64,000 nucleotides of DNA, from NCBI RefSeq assembly GCF_051245535.1, contig NZ_CP195303.1, positions 1,550,001 to 1,614,000 on the forward strand. The letters are read 5' to 3'. The DNA comes from Micavibrio aeruginosavorus_D. GTDB taxonomy: Bacteria; Pseudomonadota; Alphaproteobacteria; Micavibrionales; Micavibrionaceae. The position numbers were made by a program, and so were the translations under genes. Shown one piece after another: positions 18,098 to 26,793 of this stretch; the first letter of the stretch is position 1, and the number at the start of each line of letters is the position of its first letter. Under the pieces are notes generated by a model, which had not been told where the DNA came from, ran no database searches, and saw only the letters and a program-made list of their open reading frames with translations.

Positions 18098-20428
18098 CTA
18101 TCGGGCCGCGGTCAGGCGCAATTGGCGGCCCGCGTCCCCTTCATGGCCCGTATCCATGGCCAGATAGCGCGCCGGGCGGCCCGCTGTGACGGCATCCAGC
18201 GACGGGGTCGGCTGGCCCATGCGCAGGCTGTAGATCCAGTAATTGGCCAGCACCCGTTCGACATAGTTGCGGGTTTCCGGGGCCGGGATCGTTTCAATGA
18301 ACAACAGCGGGTCCTTCACATTCGCGCTGAGCCCCTCCTGCCACTTGGCCAGATTGCCCGGCCCGGCATTATACGCCACGGCCATGTGCAGCAGATCCCC
18401 CTTCACCCGGCCCAAGCCCAGCAAATGGTCCACATAACGCTGACCGATCTGCAGATTGACCTCGGGGTCGCGCAACTGGAACTTCCCATCCTTCTTTTTG
18501 AACCTTTCCGCGCCGGTGATGAAGCTGGCGGTTTTGGGCATCAATTGCATCAGGCCAACGGCCCCGCTGGGGCTGACCGCGAAGGCATCAAACCGCGATT
18601 CCTGACGCGTGATGGCATGGATCAAGGCGCGATCGACACTGTACCCATCGCGCGGTTGCCACGGCAGCAGCGGATAGAGGGCGGCGTCATACAACCCGCC
18701 CTCCGGATTGGGGAAGGACGCCGCCAGACGCATCGCCAGACCCGGCAATTTCGCATGCAGCGTATAGGCCAACAACGCCTGGCGCAGGAATTCATCATCC
18801 CCCGTTTTGATCCGGACCAGTTCCGATTCCGCCAGATGGTTCTGCCCCGCATCGACCAGCGCCATGGCCCGCCACGCACCCGGAATGGCCACCAGCTTTT
18901 CAAAATGCGCCTTGGTAAATTCCGGTGAAGACCAGTTGAAATCGTAATCCCAGCCCAGCGCCCGCGTGGCAACGATGCCATAGAACGTGCGCGGATACCG
19001 CGCCGCCAGTTCAAGCCAGCGCGTCATGTCACCCGGACGCCCAGCGCGCAAATGCGCCCGCGATGCCCAATAGGCCGAGGCAGAGCGCATCCATGAATCG
19101 GCATAGGACGATGTTGCCGCCAATTCGAAATGGCGCGCCGCCAGATTGAAATCTTTTTTCTGCCATGCCGCCAGACCCACGACCCACCCGGCCATCGGCG
19201 CGCGCGTGCCGGAGCGTGACGCCGCATCGCGGGCCAGTTGCAACGCCTCATCCGGTTTACCCAGCACCAGATAGCCCATGGCGATCTGGGCGCGGATTTG
19301 ATCTTTTTCCGTGGAATCGAGGCTTTCTGCGACCTTGTCGGTATTGAGTTTTTTCAGGGCCCGCGTCGGCGCACCATCGGACAAATCGGCCCCGATCATG
19401 CGGGTCAGGCTGCGGATCAATTTATCCTGTCCGGCGCTGCGTTTGCGCGGCGTGACATAGGTGTCGCCACGGCCCGACAGAATTTGCATGACATTCGACG
19501 GCAAGCCCGACACCGCCAGCGGACGGTCCGGCGCGGGATCGCCCTTGCCCTGCCGTGCGATGGCCAGCTTGTACATCCGGTCCGCACCGGGGTGGTCGCC
19601 ATAGGCCGACAGCCACGCGCGCAATTCTTCGTACCGCGTGCGATAGGACGGATGCACATAGCGTTGATGCAGCACATGACCCAGCAGGCGTTTATCCTTC
19701 AACTGCCCCAGCGCGGCATCGGCTTCTTTCCAGTCGCCTTCGCCTTGGGCGCGGAAGATGGTGCGATACAGCGCCACATCGCCATCGCGCAACGGGTGCA
19801 GTGATTGTTCAGACGGCGGAATAACCATGGGCATAATGGCGGGCAACGGCGGCTCGGCCTGCGCCTCCTGCACCGCGTCCACTTGCGGTTCTTGCACCAC
19901 CGGGGCCTCAACAATGACGGGCACGGGGTCAGGTTCGGGAACCTTCGGCACAATCGCGGCAACCGGTTCCGGCTTTTCTTCCGGCAGAGGCGCCTCAGGG
20001 GCGGATTGGGCCGTTTCAACAGATTGCGCCTGATCCGGCTTGCGGGCCGGGTGTGGCGGGGCGACGGGCTTCTTAACGGGGCGAACGGTCGCCGTCTTTT
20101 TCGGTTCCGGGGCCGAAGGCTTCACCTGTGGCGCGGGTGGCAGGGAGGCCGGGACGACATTCTGTGACGCCGGAGCGTCCTCCATCACCGGGGCCACAGC
20201 CTGCACATCCGCCGGGTCGATATCCGGTTCATCGACGATCATGGGAACAGGCAGCGCCACCTGTGCATCGCCATCGCCCGCATAGATCGTGCCCAGTGTC
20301 AGGTTATAGGTGCGCCCCTTGGACCCGGCGATGCGGTCATCATCGGCATGGGCAGGACTGCACGCGCCAGCATGCGCCAGCAACAGTCCCACGCCCAGCG
20401 TGACAATCAAATTCCGGTCCAATTTCAT
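18098..20428 (-). CDS. slt: Soluble lytic murein transglycosylase (Slt70-like)
   Basis: Periplasmic enzyme cleaving the MurNAc-GlcNAc bond of peptidoglycan with formation of 1,6-anhydro ends. The 776 aa product has a signal peptide (MKLDRNLIVTLGVGLLLAHA, cleavage near SPAHADD), a long Pro/Glu/Val-rich linker (about 60-205), an alpha-superhelical region of TPR-like repeats, and the SLT catalytic domain (about 595-740) with ITRQESRFD (catalytic E610), GAVGLMQLMP and AYNAGPGN. The Pro-rich linker is longer than in E. coli Slt70. It precedes alaS on the same strand but is separated by the large inverted repeat. Confidence 0.92.
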   Translation of the reverse strand: MKLDRNLIVTLGVGLLLAHAGACSPAHADDDRIAGSKGRTYNLTLGTIYAGDGDAQVALPVPMIVDEPDIDPADVQAVAPVMEDAPASQNVVPASLPPAPQVKPSAPEPKKTATVRPVKKPVAPPHPARKPDQAQSVETAQSAPEAPLPEEKPEPVAAIVPKVPEPDPVPVIVEAPVVQEPQVDAVQEAQAEPPLPAIMPMVIPPSEQSLHPLRDGDVALYRTIFRAQGEGDWKEADAALGQLKDKRLLGHVLHQRYVHPSYRTRYEELRAWLSAYGDHPGADRMYKLAIARQGKGDPAPDRPLAVSGLPSNVMQILSGRGDTYVTPRKRSAGQDKLIRSLTRMIGADLSDGAPTRALKKLNTDKVAESLDSTEKDQIRAQIAMGYLVLGKPDEALQLARDAASRSGTRAPMAGWVVGLAAWQKKDFNLAARHFELAATSSYADSWMRSASAYWASRAHLRAGRPGDMTRWLELAARYPRTFYGIVATRALGWDYDFNWSSPEFTKAHFEKLVAIPGAWRAMALVDAGQNHLAESELVRIKTGDDEFLRQALLAYTLHAKLPGLAMRLAASFPNPEGGLYDAALYPLLPWQPRDGYSVDRALIHAITRQESRFDAFAVSPSGAVGLMQLMPKTASFITGAERFKKKDGKFQLRDPEVNLQIGQRYVDHLLGLGRVKGDLLHMAVAYNAGPGNLAKWQEGLSANVKDPLLFIETIPAPETRNYVERVLANYWIYSLRMGQPTPSLDAVTAGRPARYLAMDTGHEGDAGRQLRLTAAR

Positions 20429-20520
20429 GATGGGGTCTATGATAGCCTTTGGCGGGGTTCATGTCCAGCCAAAGCGGGGTTATAAAAACACTAACCCATT
20501 GTTATTGCACAAATATGACC

Positions 20521-21369
20521 CTAGAACACACCCAGAGAACGGGCCTTGGCCTGCAGCATCAGCAGGTCGGCCCAGGCCGCCCGTTTATGCGCCGGGGTGC
20601 GGAGCAGATAAGACGGGTGATAGGTGGCAATGGCCGGGATCGGCGTAAATCCGGCCCGCATTTCCGCCGTTTGCGGCACATAATCATGCCACGTCCCGCG
20701 CAGGCGCGAGATGGTGTCACCACTGCCCAGCAGGGATTTGGCCGAAACCCCACCCGCAAAAACCAGCAGGCGCGGGCGGACCAGCGCGATATGGCGCTCA
20801 ATGAACGGCAGGCTGACCTCGATCTCCGCCGGGGACGGGGTGCGGTTGCCCGGCGGACGCCAGTTTAGAATGTTGGAGATATAGGCCGCGTGGGCCACAT
20901 CCTCAGCCTCACGGTTCAGGCCGACGGAGGCCAGCATCCGGTCCAGCAATTGGCCGCTGACACCGACGAAAGGTTTGCCTTGGCGGTCTTCGTCCGCGCC
21001 GGGGGCTTCGCCGATCACCATGATGGGCGCGGATGGGTTGCCGTCGCTGAACACCATATTGGTCGCGGTGCGTTTCAACGACAGACCATCAAAGGCGGCA
21101 ATCGCCGCACGCAATTCATCCAGCGTGTTCGCGGCCATCGCCAGCTTCAGGGATTCCGCCCGGGCCTCACTGGCCCCGATAAAGGCGGATTCAGCGGCCG
21201 GGGCCGCCACAGTCGCATGCGCAACCGGGGCCGCGGGCCCATCCTCCACCACCGGGAGCGCAGGCATGGCCGTGCGATCGACCGGGTCATCACCCAATGC
21301 GATATCCACCCCGGCATCGAGATACCAGGATAGGGCAGCTTTGTATGTCTGACGTTGCAGATCGGCCAT
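20521..21369 (-). CDS. Uracil-DNA glycosylase, family 4-like, without Fe-S cysteines
   Basis: Predicted DNA repair enzyme removing uracil from DNA. The family 4 signatures are present: GEAPGADEDRQGKPFVG (motif A), NILNWRPPGNRTP, and HPSYLLR (motif B) near the C-terminus. The first 90 residues are a poorly conserved Ala/Pro-rich extension. Most family 4 enzymes bind a [4Fe-4S] cluster through four cysteines; this 282 aa protein contains no cysteine at all. Leu and Ser occupy positions where I expect cluster ligands (DGLSLK, EVSLPF). It is divergent from ETF-QO. Activity without the cluster is an open question. Confidence 0.85.
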   Translation of the reverse strand: MADLQRQTYKAALSWYLDAGVDIALGDDPVDRTAMPALPVVEDGPAAPVAHATVAAPAAESAFIGASEARAESLKLAMAANTLDELRAAIAAFDGLSLKRTATNMVFSDGNPSAPIMVIGEAPGADEDRQGKPFVGVSGQLLDRMLASVGLNREAEDVAHAAYISNILNWRPPGNRTPSPAEIEVSLPFIERHIALVRPRLLVFAGGVSAKSLLGSGDTISRLRGTWHDYVPQTAEMRAGFTPIPAIATYHPSYLLRTPAHKRAAWADLLMLQAKARSLGVF

Positions 21370-21483
21370 CGCTCTCTTAAAAACATTATAGATGTGGTAA
21401 CATCCCCAGTCTTACCGGACCCCGTCCGCAAAAACAACACCGAACGCAATACGTAAAATCAAAAAATAGCAGGAGCCTTTGAG

Positions 21484-23127
21484 ATGACCGCGCAGCGCAC
21501 AGACCGCGAATCCATGGAATATGACGTTGTCATCGTCGGGGCCGGACCATCGGGCCTGTCCTGTGCCATTCGGTTGAAACAACTGGCGGCGGAACGTGGC
21601 ACGGATATTTCGGTGTGCGTGATTGAAAAAGGGTCCGAAGTCGGTGCGCATTTAATGTCCGGCGCGGTGTTTGAACCGCGCGCGCTGAACGAACTGATTC
21701 CGGACTGGAAAGATAAGGGCGCGCCATTGCATGTGCAGGCGAAGACCGATCGTTTTATGTTCCTGACGAAAAACAAATCCTTCCGCCTGCCCACCCCGCC
21801 GCAAATGTATAACCACGGGAATTACATCATCTCGCTCTCCATGCTGGGCCGCTGGCTGGCCACACAAGCTGAAGAGCTGGGCGTTGAAATTTACGCGGGC
21901 TTTGCCGCCGCCGAAGTGTTGTACAACGATGCGGGCGCGGTGATGGGCGTGGCCACCGGCGATATGGGATTGGATAAAGACGGCAACAAAACCGATCATT
22001 TCGAACCGGGTGTTGAATTGCATGCGAAGCAAACCGTATTCGCCGAAGGATGCCATGGGTCGCTGACCAAAACGCTGATCGCGCACTATGACCTGCGCAA
22101 AAATTCCGACCCGCAGACCTATGGTCTGGGCATCAAGGAAATTTGGGAAATTCCCGCCGACAAGCACAGCGAAGGTTTGATTATTCACACCGTCGGCTGG
22201 CCGATGGATTCCAAAACCTATGGCGGGTCTTGGATGTACCATCTGGATAACAATCAGGTGTCGATTGGGTTTGTGATCGGCCTGGATTACCAAAACCCGT
22301 ATCTGTCCCCCTTCGCCGAAATGCAACGGTTCAAAACGCACCCGGATGTGCGCAAATATCTGGAAGGCGGGCGTCGCATCGCCTATGGCGCGCGGTCCTT
22401 GGTTGAAGGCGGGTTCCAGTCTTTGCCGAAACTCACCTTCCCCGGCGGGATTTTGATTGGGGATACGGCGGGCTTCCTGAACGTGCCGAAAATCAAGGGC
22501 AACCACACCGCGATGAAATCCGGCATGGTGGCGGCGGAATCGTTGTATGATCTGCTCACCGCCGGTGATGCCACCAGTGCGGAATGCACGGCCTATACCG
22601 ACGCGATCAAAGCCAGCTGGATCTGGCCGGAGTTGAAGAAGGTGCGCAACATTCGCCCCGGATTCAATTTCGGTTTGTGGATCGGCATGATCCATGCCGC
22701 GTTCCAGACGGTGGGCGGATGGTTGTTGCCCTACACCATGAAAAACCATGCCGACCATACATCCTTGAAATTGGCGAGCGATGATTTGAAAATTGATTAT
22801 CCGAAACCGGATAACGTGCTGACCTTTGACCGCCTGACATCCGTGCGCCTGTCCAACACGATGCATGAGGATGGCCAGCCCTCGCACCTGAAGCTGAAAG
22901 ACCCGTCCATTCCCGTATCCGTCAACCTGCCCCGCTATGCCGAACCGGCCCAAAGATATTGCCCGGCCGCCGTTTACGAGGTTGTCGAGGACGCAAACGG
23001 CCCTAAATTCGTTATTAACGCCCAGAACTGCGTTCACTGCAAAACCTGCGATATCAAGGACCCCTCCCAGAATATCGAATGGACAGTACCGCAAGGCGGT
23101 GGTGGGCCGAACTATTCGAACATGTAA
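21484..23127 (+). CDS. Electron transfer flavoprotein-ubiquinone oxidoreductase
   Basis: Membrane-associated flavo-iron-sulfur enzyme passing electrons from ETF (fatty acid and amino acid oxidation) to ubiquinone. The 547 aa length is normal. FAD-binding GAGPSGLS lies near residue 20; GGILIGDTAGFLNVPKIKG and the C-terminal ferredoxin-like part with QNCVHCKTCDIKDP plus the earlier YCPAAVYE cysteine supply the [4Fe-4S] ligands. The end GGGGPNYSNM is typical. An AGGAG motif precedes the ATG at 21484. It is adjacent to, but divergent from, the UDG gene. Confidence 0.96.
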   Translation: MTAQRTDRESMEYDVVIVGAGPSGLSCAIRLKQLAAERGTDISVCVIEKGSEVGAHLMSGAVFEPRALNELIPDWKDKGAPLHVQAKTDRFMFLTKNKSFRLPTPPQMYNHGNYIISLSMLGRWLATQAEELGVEIYAGFAAAEVLYNDAGAVMGVATGDMGLDKDGNKTDHFEPGVELHAKQTVFAEGCHGSLTKTLIAHYDLRKNSDPQTYGLGIKEIWEIPADKHSEGLIIHTVGWPMDSKTYGGSWMYHLDNNQVSIGFVIGLDYQNPYLSPFAEMQRFKTHPDVRKYLEGGRRIAYGARSLVEGGFQSLPKLTFPGGILIGDTAGFLNVPKIKGNHTAMKSGMVAAESLYDLLTAGDATSAECTAYTDAIKASWIWPELKKVRNIRPGFNFGLWIGMIHAAFQTVGGWLLPYTMKNHADHTSLKLASDDLKIDYPKPDNVLTFDRLTSVRLSNTMHEDGQPSHLKLKDPSIPVSVNLPRYAEPAQRYCPAAVYEVVEDANGPKFVINAQNCVHCKTCDIKDPSQNIEWTVPQGGGGPNYSNM

Positions 23128-23201
23128 CGTGTTGATTTAAAACAAACATACACGCGAAATCGTGCGGAAAAACATTAACCTTTGCGACTTATAATAAGGC
23201 C

Positions 23202-25103
23202 ATGATGAAGATATCAGCCCCCCGCGCGGTTCTGGCCGTGCTGTTGACCGGAACCATGGCCGCCGCCGGAATTGGCGGGGTGTGGGATTATATCCATCGG
23301 GATAAGGTCGCAACACCACCCCCAACGGAAACCACCGCCAGCGCGGATGATGTTCTGGAAGAGTTAGCCCCGACACTGAACGCCAGCGGCAATCCGGTGA
23401 ATGTGGTGCCCGCGATTATTCCAACCTTCATTCCCGATATTCCCAAAAACGCCACGGGTGATTATCTGGTCGCGCATTTTGCCCAATCGCAAAATGATTG
23501 GCGCACCGCCAGCGATTATTTGAGCGGCGTATTGAAACGCGATCCAGACAACATTGAATTGGTTCGCCGCGCCATGGTTCTGGCGCTTGGTTCGGGTGAT
23601 TTCACACTGGCCGCCGAACGCGCCGCCATGATCACGAAGGATCAAAATCCCACATCCAGCGAACAAGACCCGCTTGCTTACCTCATCCTGTCGTCCAACG
23701 CGATTGTGAATGGACAGTATGATGAGGCAATTGCGGTGTTGAACCATTTGCCCAAGGGCGACATGTCTGAATTTGTCGTGCCGCTGCTGGCCAACTGGGC
23801 CCGCGTTGGGAATGGTACATATAATCAGGCCGAACTGGCCAGCACCACCATTCACGCCTATCACGGCGGGTTGATGGCCAAATATCTGAAAAAAGAGAAG
23901 AGCGAAATTGAAATGTTCGCCCGCGTCATTATTCAACCCAGCGGCTTAACCGCCGAGGAATATGAACGCGCCGCCGATTTGTTCGCGCTGGCCGGTAACA
24001 AAAAGGAAGCGCTGGAAATTTACACTGCGCTGCGCGATGAAGATATTGGCTCCGCGCTGGTCCATGAAAAAATTTCGGCCTTGAACGACAACAAGCCGAT
24101 CGACCCGCTGCTGGCCTCACACCGTATTACCAATCCGGCCCAAGGCGCGGCGCAAGCCGTGTTTGATCTGGCCCGCATTCTGTTCCAGGAAAACAGCGAC
24201 GCCAGCGCCCGCGTGTTTGCCAACATGGCATTGGGGTTGGACCCCAATCTGGCCGAAGCCCGCATTATTTTGGCCACATCCAGTGCGCGGTCCAAGCAAT
24301 ATCAGGATGCGTTGAAGCAATTCGACAAGATTCCGCAGACACACCCGGCCTGGGCCGAAGCACAATATGCCGCCGCCGATATGCTGGACCAATCCGGCCA
24401 GACGGATGAAGCGGTGCAACGGTTACGCACCATGTACGATATTCACCGCGATGTTGATGCGCTGGCCCGCATTGGCGACATTTATCGCGGCCATGAAATG
24501 TATGACAAGGCTTTGGTCGAATATAATGCCGCCATTGATGCATTGGGCGGTGACGTGCCGGATGCATACTGGCACCTGCTCTATGCCCGCGGCATGTGCC
24601 TGGAACAGGTTGGCAATTGGCCCGCGGCGGAAAAAGACCTGCTGGCCGCGTTGAAATTCCGTCCCGATCAGCCCTATCTGCTGAACTATCTCGGCTATGG
24701 CTGGGCGGATCAGGGGGAAAATCTGGATCAATCATTGGAATTGATCGCGCGGGCGCTGGAATTACAACCCAATGACGGATACATCACCGATTCACTGGGG
24801 TGGGTGCATTACAAATTCGGGCAATATCCGGAGGCCGTGACCAATCTGGAACGGGCGGTGGAATTGCTGCCCTACGATCCGACCATCAACGACCATCTGG
24901 GTGATGCGTATTGGGCGGTGGGCCGCAAGAACGAAGCCCGTTTCCAATGGGAACGCGCCCGCAATTTTGCCGACACGACCGAGGACGCGGAATTGATCAT
25001 CACGCTGGGCGATAAATTGCAAAACGGCCTGTCTCCGGCGAGCCAAACCAAACCGGCGATCAAAGCCGCCAGCACCAATCCGGCCCAGACAGCGCAGGAA
25101 TAA
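23202..25103 (+). CDS. TPR-repeat protein, membrane-anchored or exported
   Basis: A 633 aa protein with a hydrophobic N-terminal segment (AVLAVLLTGTMAAAG), then tetratricopeptide repeats through most of its length. These include WAEAQYAAADMLDQSGQTDE, LNYLGYGWADQGENLDQSLE and ITDSLGWVHYKFGQYPEA. Such proteins are typically periplasmic scaffolds in envelope biogenesis; the specific partner is unknown. It follows ETF-QO by 74 bases and precedes ispE by under 50 bases, probably co-transcribed. The TPR/ispE neighbourhood recurs in alphaproteobacteria as far as I recall. Confidence 0.85.
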   Translation: MMKISAPRAVLAVLLTGTMAAAGIGGVWDYIHRDKVATPPPTETTASADDVLEELAPTLNASGNPVNVVPAIIPTFIPDIPKNATGDYLVAHFAQSQNDWRTASDYLSGVLKRDPDNIELVRRAMVLALGSGDFTLAAERAAMITKDQNPTSSEQDPLAYLILSSNAIVNGQYDEAIAVLNHLPKGDMSEFVVPLLANWARVGNGTYNQAELASTTIHAYHGGLMAKYLKKEKSEIEMFARVIIQPSGLTAEEYERAADLFALAGNKKEALEIYTALRDEDIGSALVHEKISALNDNKPIDPLLASHRITNPAQGAAQAVFDLARILFQENSDASARVFANMALGLDPNLAEARIILATSSARSKQYQDALKQFDKIPQTHPAWAEAQYAAADMLDQSGQTDEAVQRLRTMYDIHRDVDALARIGDIYRGHEMYDKALVEYNAAIDALGGDVPDAYWHLLYARGMCLEQVGNWPAAEKDLLAALKFRPDQPYLLNYLGYGWADQGENLDQSLELIARALELQPNDGYITDSLGWVHYKFGQYPEAVTNLERAVELLPYDPTINDHLGDAYWAVGRKNEARFQWERARNFADTTEDAELIITLGDKLQNGLSPASQTKPAIKAASTNPAQTAQE

Positions 25104-25132
25104 TGATCTGATATTTGATTGAAGGGCCCATT

Positions 25133-26041
25133 GTGGTAAAAAGCCACATGGGCCCTTTGTCATTTTTCGCACCGGCTAAAATCAATTTGTATCTGCACAT
25201 CACCGGACGCCGGGATGACGGGTATCATTTGCTCGATTCACTGGTGGGGTTTGCAGACATTGGCGATTCCATCACCATCACGCCGTCCGATCAGTTTTCA
25301 TTGACCATCGACGGCCCGTTTGCAGACGCCTTCACAACTGCAGACATGGATGCCAGCCCGCAATCCGGCAACCTGATCGCACGCGCGGCATGGGCCCTGG
25401 CGCGCGCGACGAGACGGGATAATCCCGGCGCATCCATTCACCTGAGCAAGAATTTACCGCTGGCCTCGGGCATTGGCGGCGCGTCCAGCGATGCGGCGGC
25501 CACCATCCGTGGACTGTGCCAATTATGGGGCATTGCACCGGATGCGGATTTTATCGCGCCGTTGGCGTTATCGCTGGGGGCGGATGTTCCCGTGTGCCTG
25601 CGCGGCTCGGCGACCTTTATGCGCGGCATTGGTGATGTGGTCACACCCGCGCCCGCCATTCCGTCAGGTATGGGTATCGTGCTGGTCAACCCGTTGGTTG
25701 CCTGTCCCACACCAAGCGTGTTCCGCACCTATACGACCAATCAATCCCCCTTCACCGCCGCACCACACGGCGATCCGCAATGGGGAAACAGCGATGATTT
25801 TATCGCGACCTTACGCGCCGCGCGCAATGACCTGACGTCCGCCGCGACCGCCACCGTGCCCGCCATTCAAACCATTCTGGATCAGTTGAGCGCAACGGAT
25901 GGCTGCGCCCTCGCCCGCCTGTCGGGCAGCGGGGCCACATGCTTTGGCCTGTTCCCATCCACATCCGCAGCGGAAAGAGCCGCCGCCACCCTGAAAACCC
26001 GTCACACCGGATGGTGGGCTGAATCAGGAAATATCGTTTAA
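25133..26041 (+). CDS. ispE: 4-diphosphocytidyl-2-C-methyl-D-erythritol kinase
   Basis: GHMP kinase phosphorylating CDP-methylerythritol in the non-mevalonate isoprenoid pathway. It shows FAPAKINLYLHITGRRDDGYH at the N-terminus, the ATP-binding LPLASGIGGASSDAAA, and the C-terminal LSGSGATCFGLF. The frame opens with a TTG at 25115. GAAGGG at 25121-25126 is well placed for a GTG at 25133, chosen here; the ATG at 25148 is the other candidate. The length of about 300 aa is normal. Confidence 0.93.
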   Translation: MVKSHMGPLSFFAPAKINLYLHITGRRDDGYHLLDSLVGFADIGDSITITPSDQFSLTIDGPFADAFTTADMDASPQSGNLIARAAWALARATRRDNPGASIHLSKNLPLASGIGGASSDAAATIRGLCQLWGIAPDADFIAPLALSLGADVPVCLRGSATFMRGIGDVVTPAPAIPSGMGIVLVNPLVACPTPSVFRTYTTNQSPFTAAPHGDPQWGNSDDFIATLRAARNDLTSAATATVPAIQTILDQLSATDGCALARLSGSGATCFGLFPSTSAAERAAATLKTRHTGWWAESGNIV

Positions 26042-26101
26042 AAACAGAAGGAAGCCCATTTTTCTTTTGCAATATGTAAATTTATATTATTGTCCTCAGC
26101 C

Positions 26102-26785
26102 ATGACGGACGACAACACTCAAACCACATCACCGAATGCCCCCGCGCGCCGCACGATTGGCGTGATGTTTGGGTCGTATAACCCGCCGCATCTGGGACAC
26201 GTTCAATCCGCACGTCAGGCCCGCATCCGGGCCGGGGCCGATGAAATCATCATGGTGCCGATCAATTCATTCTTTAAAACCAGAATTGCACAAGCCAGTT
26301 ACGCCGACAAAATCGCGATGTGCGAAATTCTGGCGAATGACAATAAATCGTGGCTTCGCGTTTTGCCGATCACAGATGATTTGGACGGCGCAAAAACCAC
26401 CAGCCTCTCCACCTATTTCAATTTTTTTTCTGGTTTAAAAGAACGCCATCCGCAGGACAGAGTGTTGATCGTGTGCGGTGATGACAATGGGCGGAAAATG
26501 AAAAATATTTGCACCCTGATCAACGGGGTTCAGAAAATTTACAAAAGCCTAGAGCGCGTTTCCATTTTCAACAACGCTGCAAGCGGCGATAACAATGTGT
26601 CAGAGCTGTTGCTTCATGTATCGAAGCGGGCCGAGATTGAAAGCGCCCTCAATGGCAGAAGTGATGTATCATCCAGCAAAATTCGGGCGGCGTTAAAAGA
26701 CGGACAGCCCATTTCATCGGCTTGGATGCACGAGGATGTTTTGGATTATATCCAGCGCAAAAACCTTTATCCCACTCTGAAATAA
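26102..26785 (+). CDS. NadD-like nucleotidyltransferase
   Basis: Member of the cytidylyltransferase/NMN adenylyltransferase superfamily. It has the HxGH-type motif in FGSYNPPHLGH and a C-terminal SSSKIR matching the ISSTxIR phosphate-binding motif of nicotinate-nucleotide adenylyltransferase, so the NAD pathway is the best guess. The middle (VCGDDNGRKMKN) differs from canonical NadD, so this may be a paralogue with a different substrate. The ATG at 26102 is chosen; the frame extends 12 bases to a TTG. It is convergent with the PodJ-like gene, nine bases apart. 227 aa. Confidence 0.75.
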   Translation: MTDDNTQTTSPNAPARRTIGVMFGSYNPPHLGHVQSARQARIRAGADEIIMVPINSFFKTRIAQASYADKIAMCEILANDNKSWLRVLPITDDLDGAKTTSLSTYFNFFSGLKERHPQDRVLIVCGDDNGRKMKNICTLINGVQKIYKSLERVSIFNNAASGDNNVSELLLHVSKRAEIESALNGRSDVSSSKIRAALKDGQPISSAWMHEDVLDYIQRKNLYPTLK

Positions 26786-26793
26786 AGCGCGCG

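Noticed and set aside
21652..23094. 480-codon minus-strand frame opposite ETF-QO
   Set aside because: Shadow of a highly conserved enzyme gene; the translation resembles no protein family.
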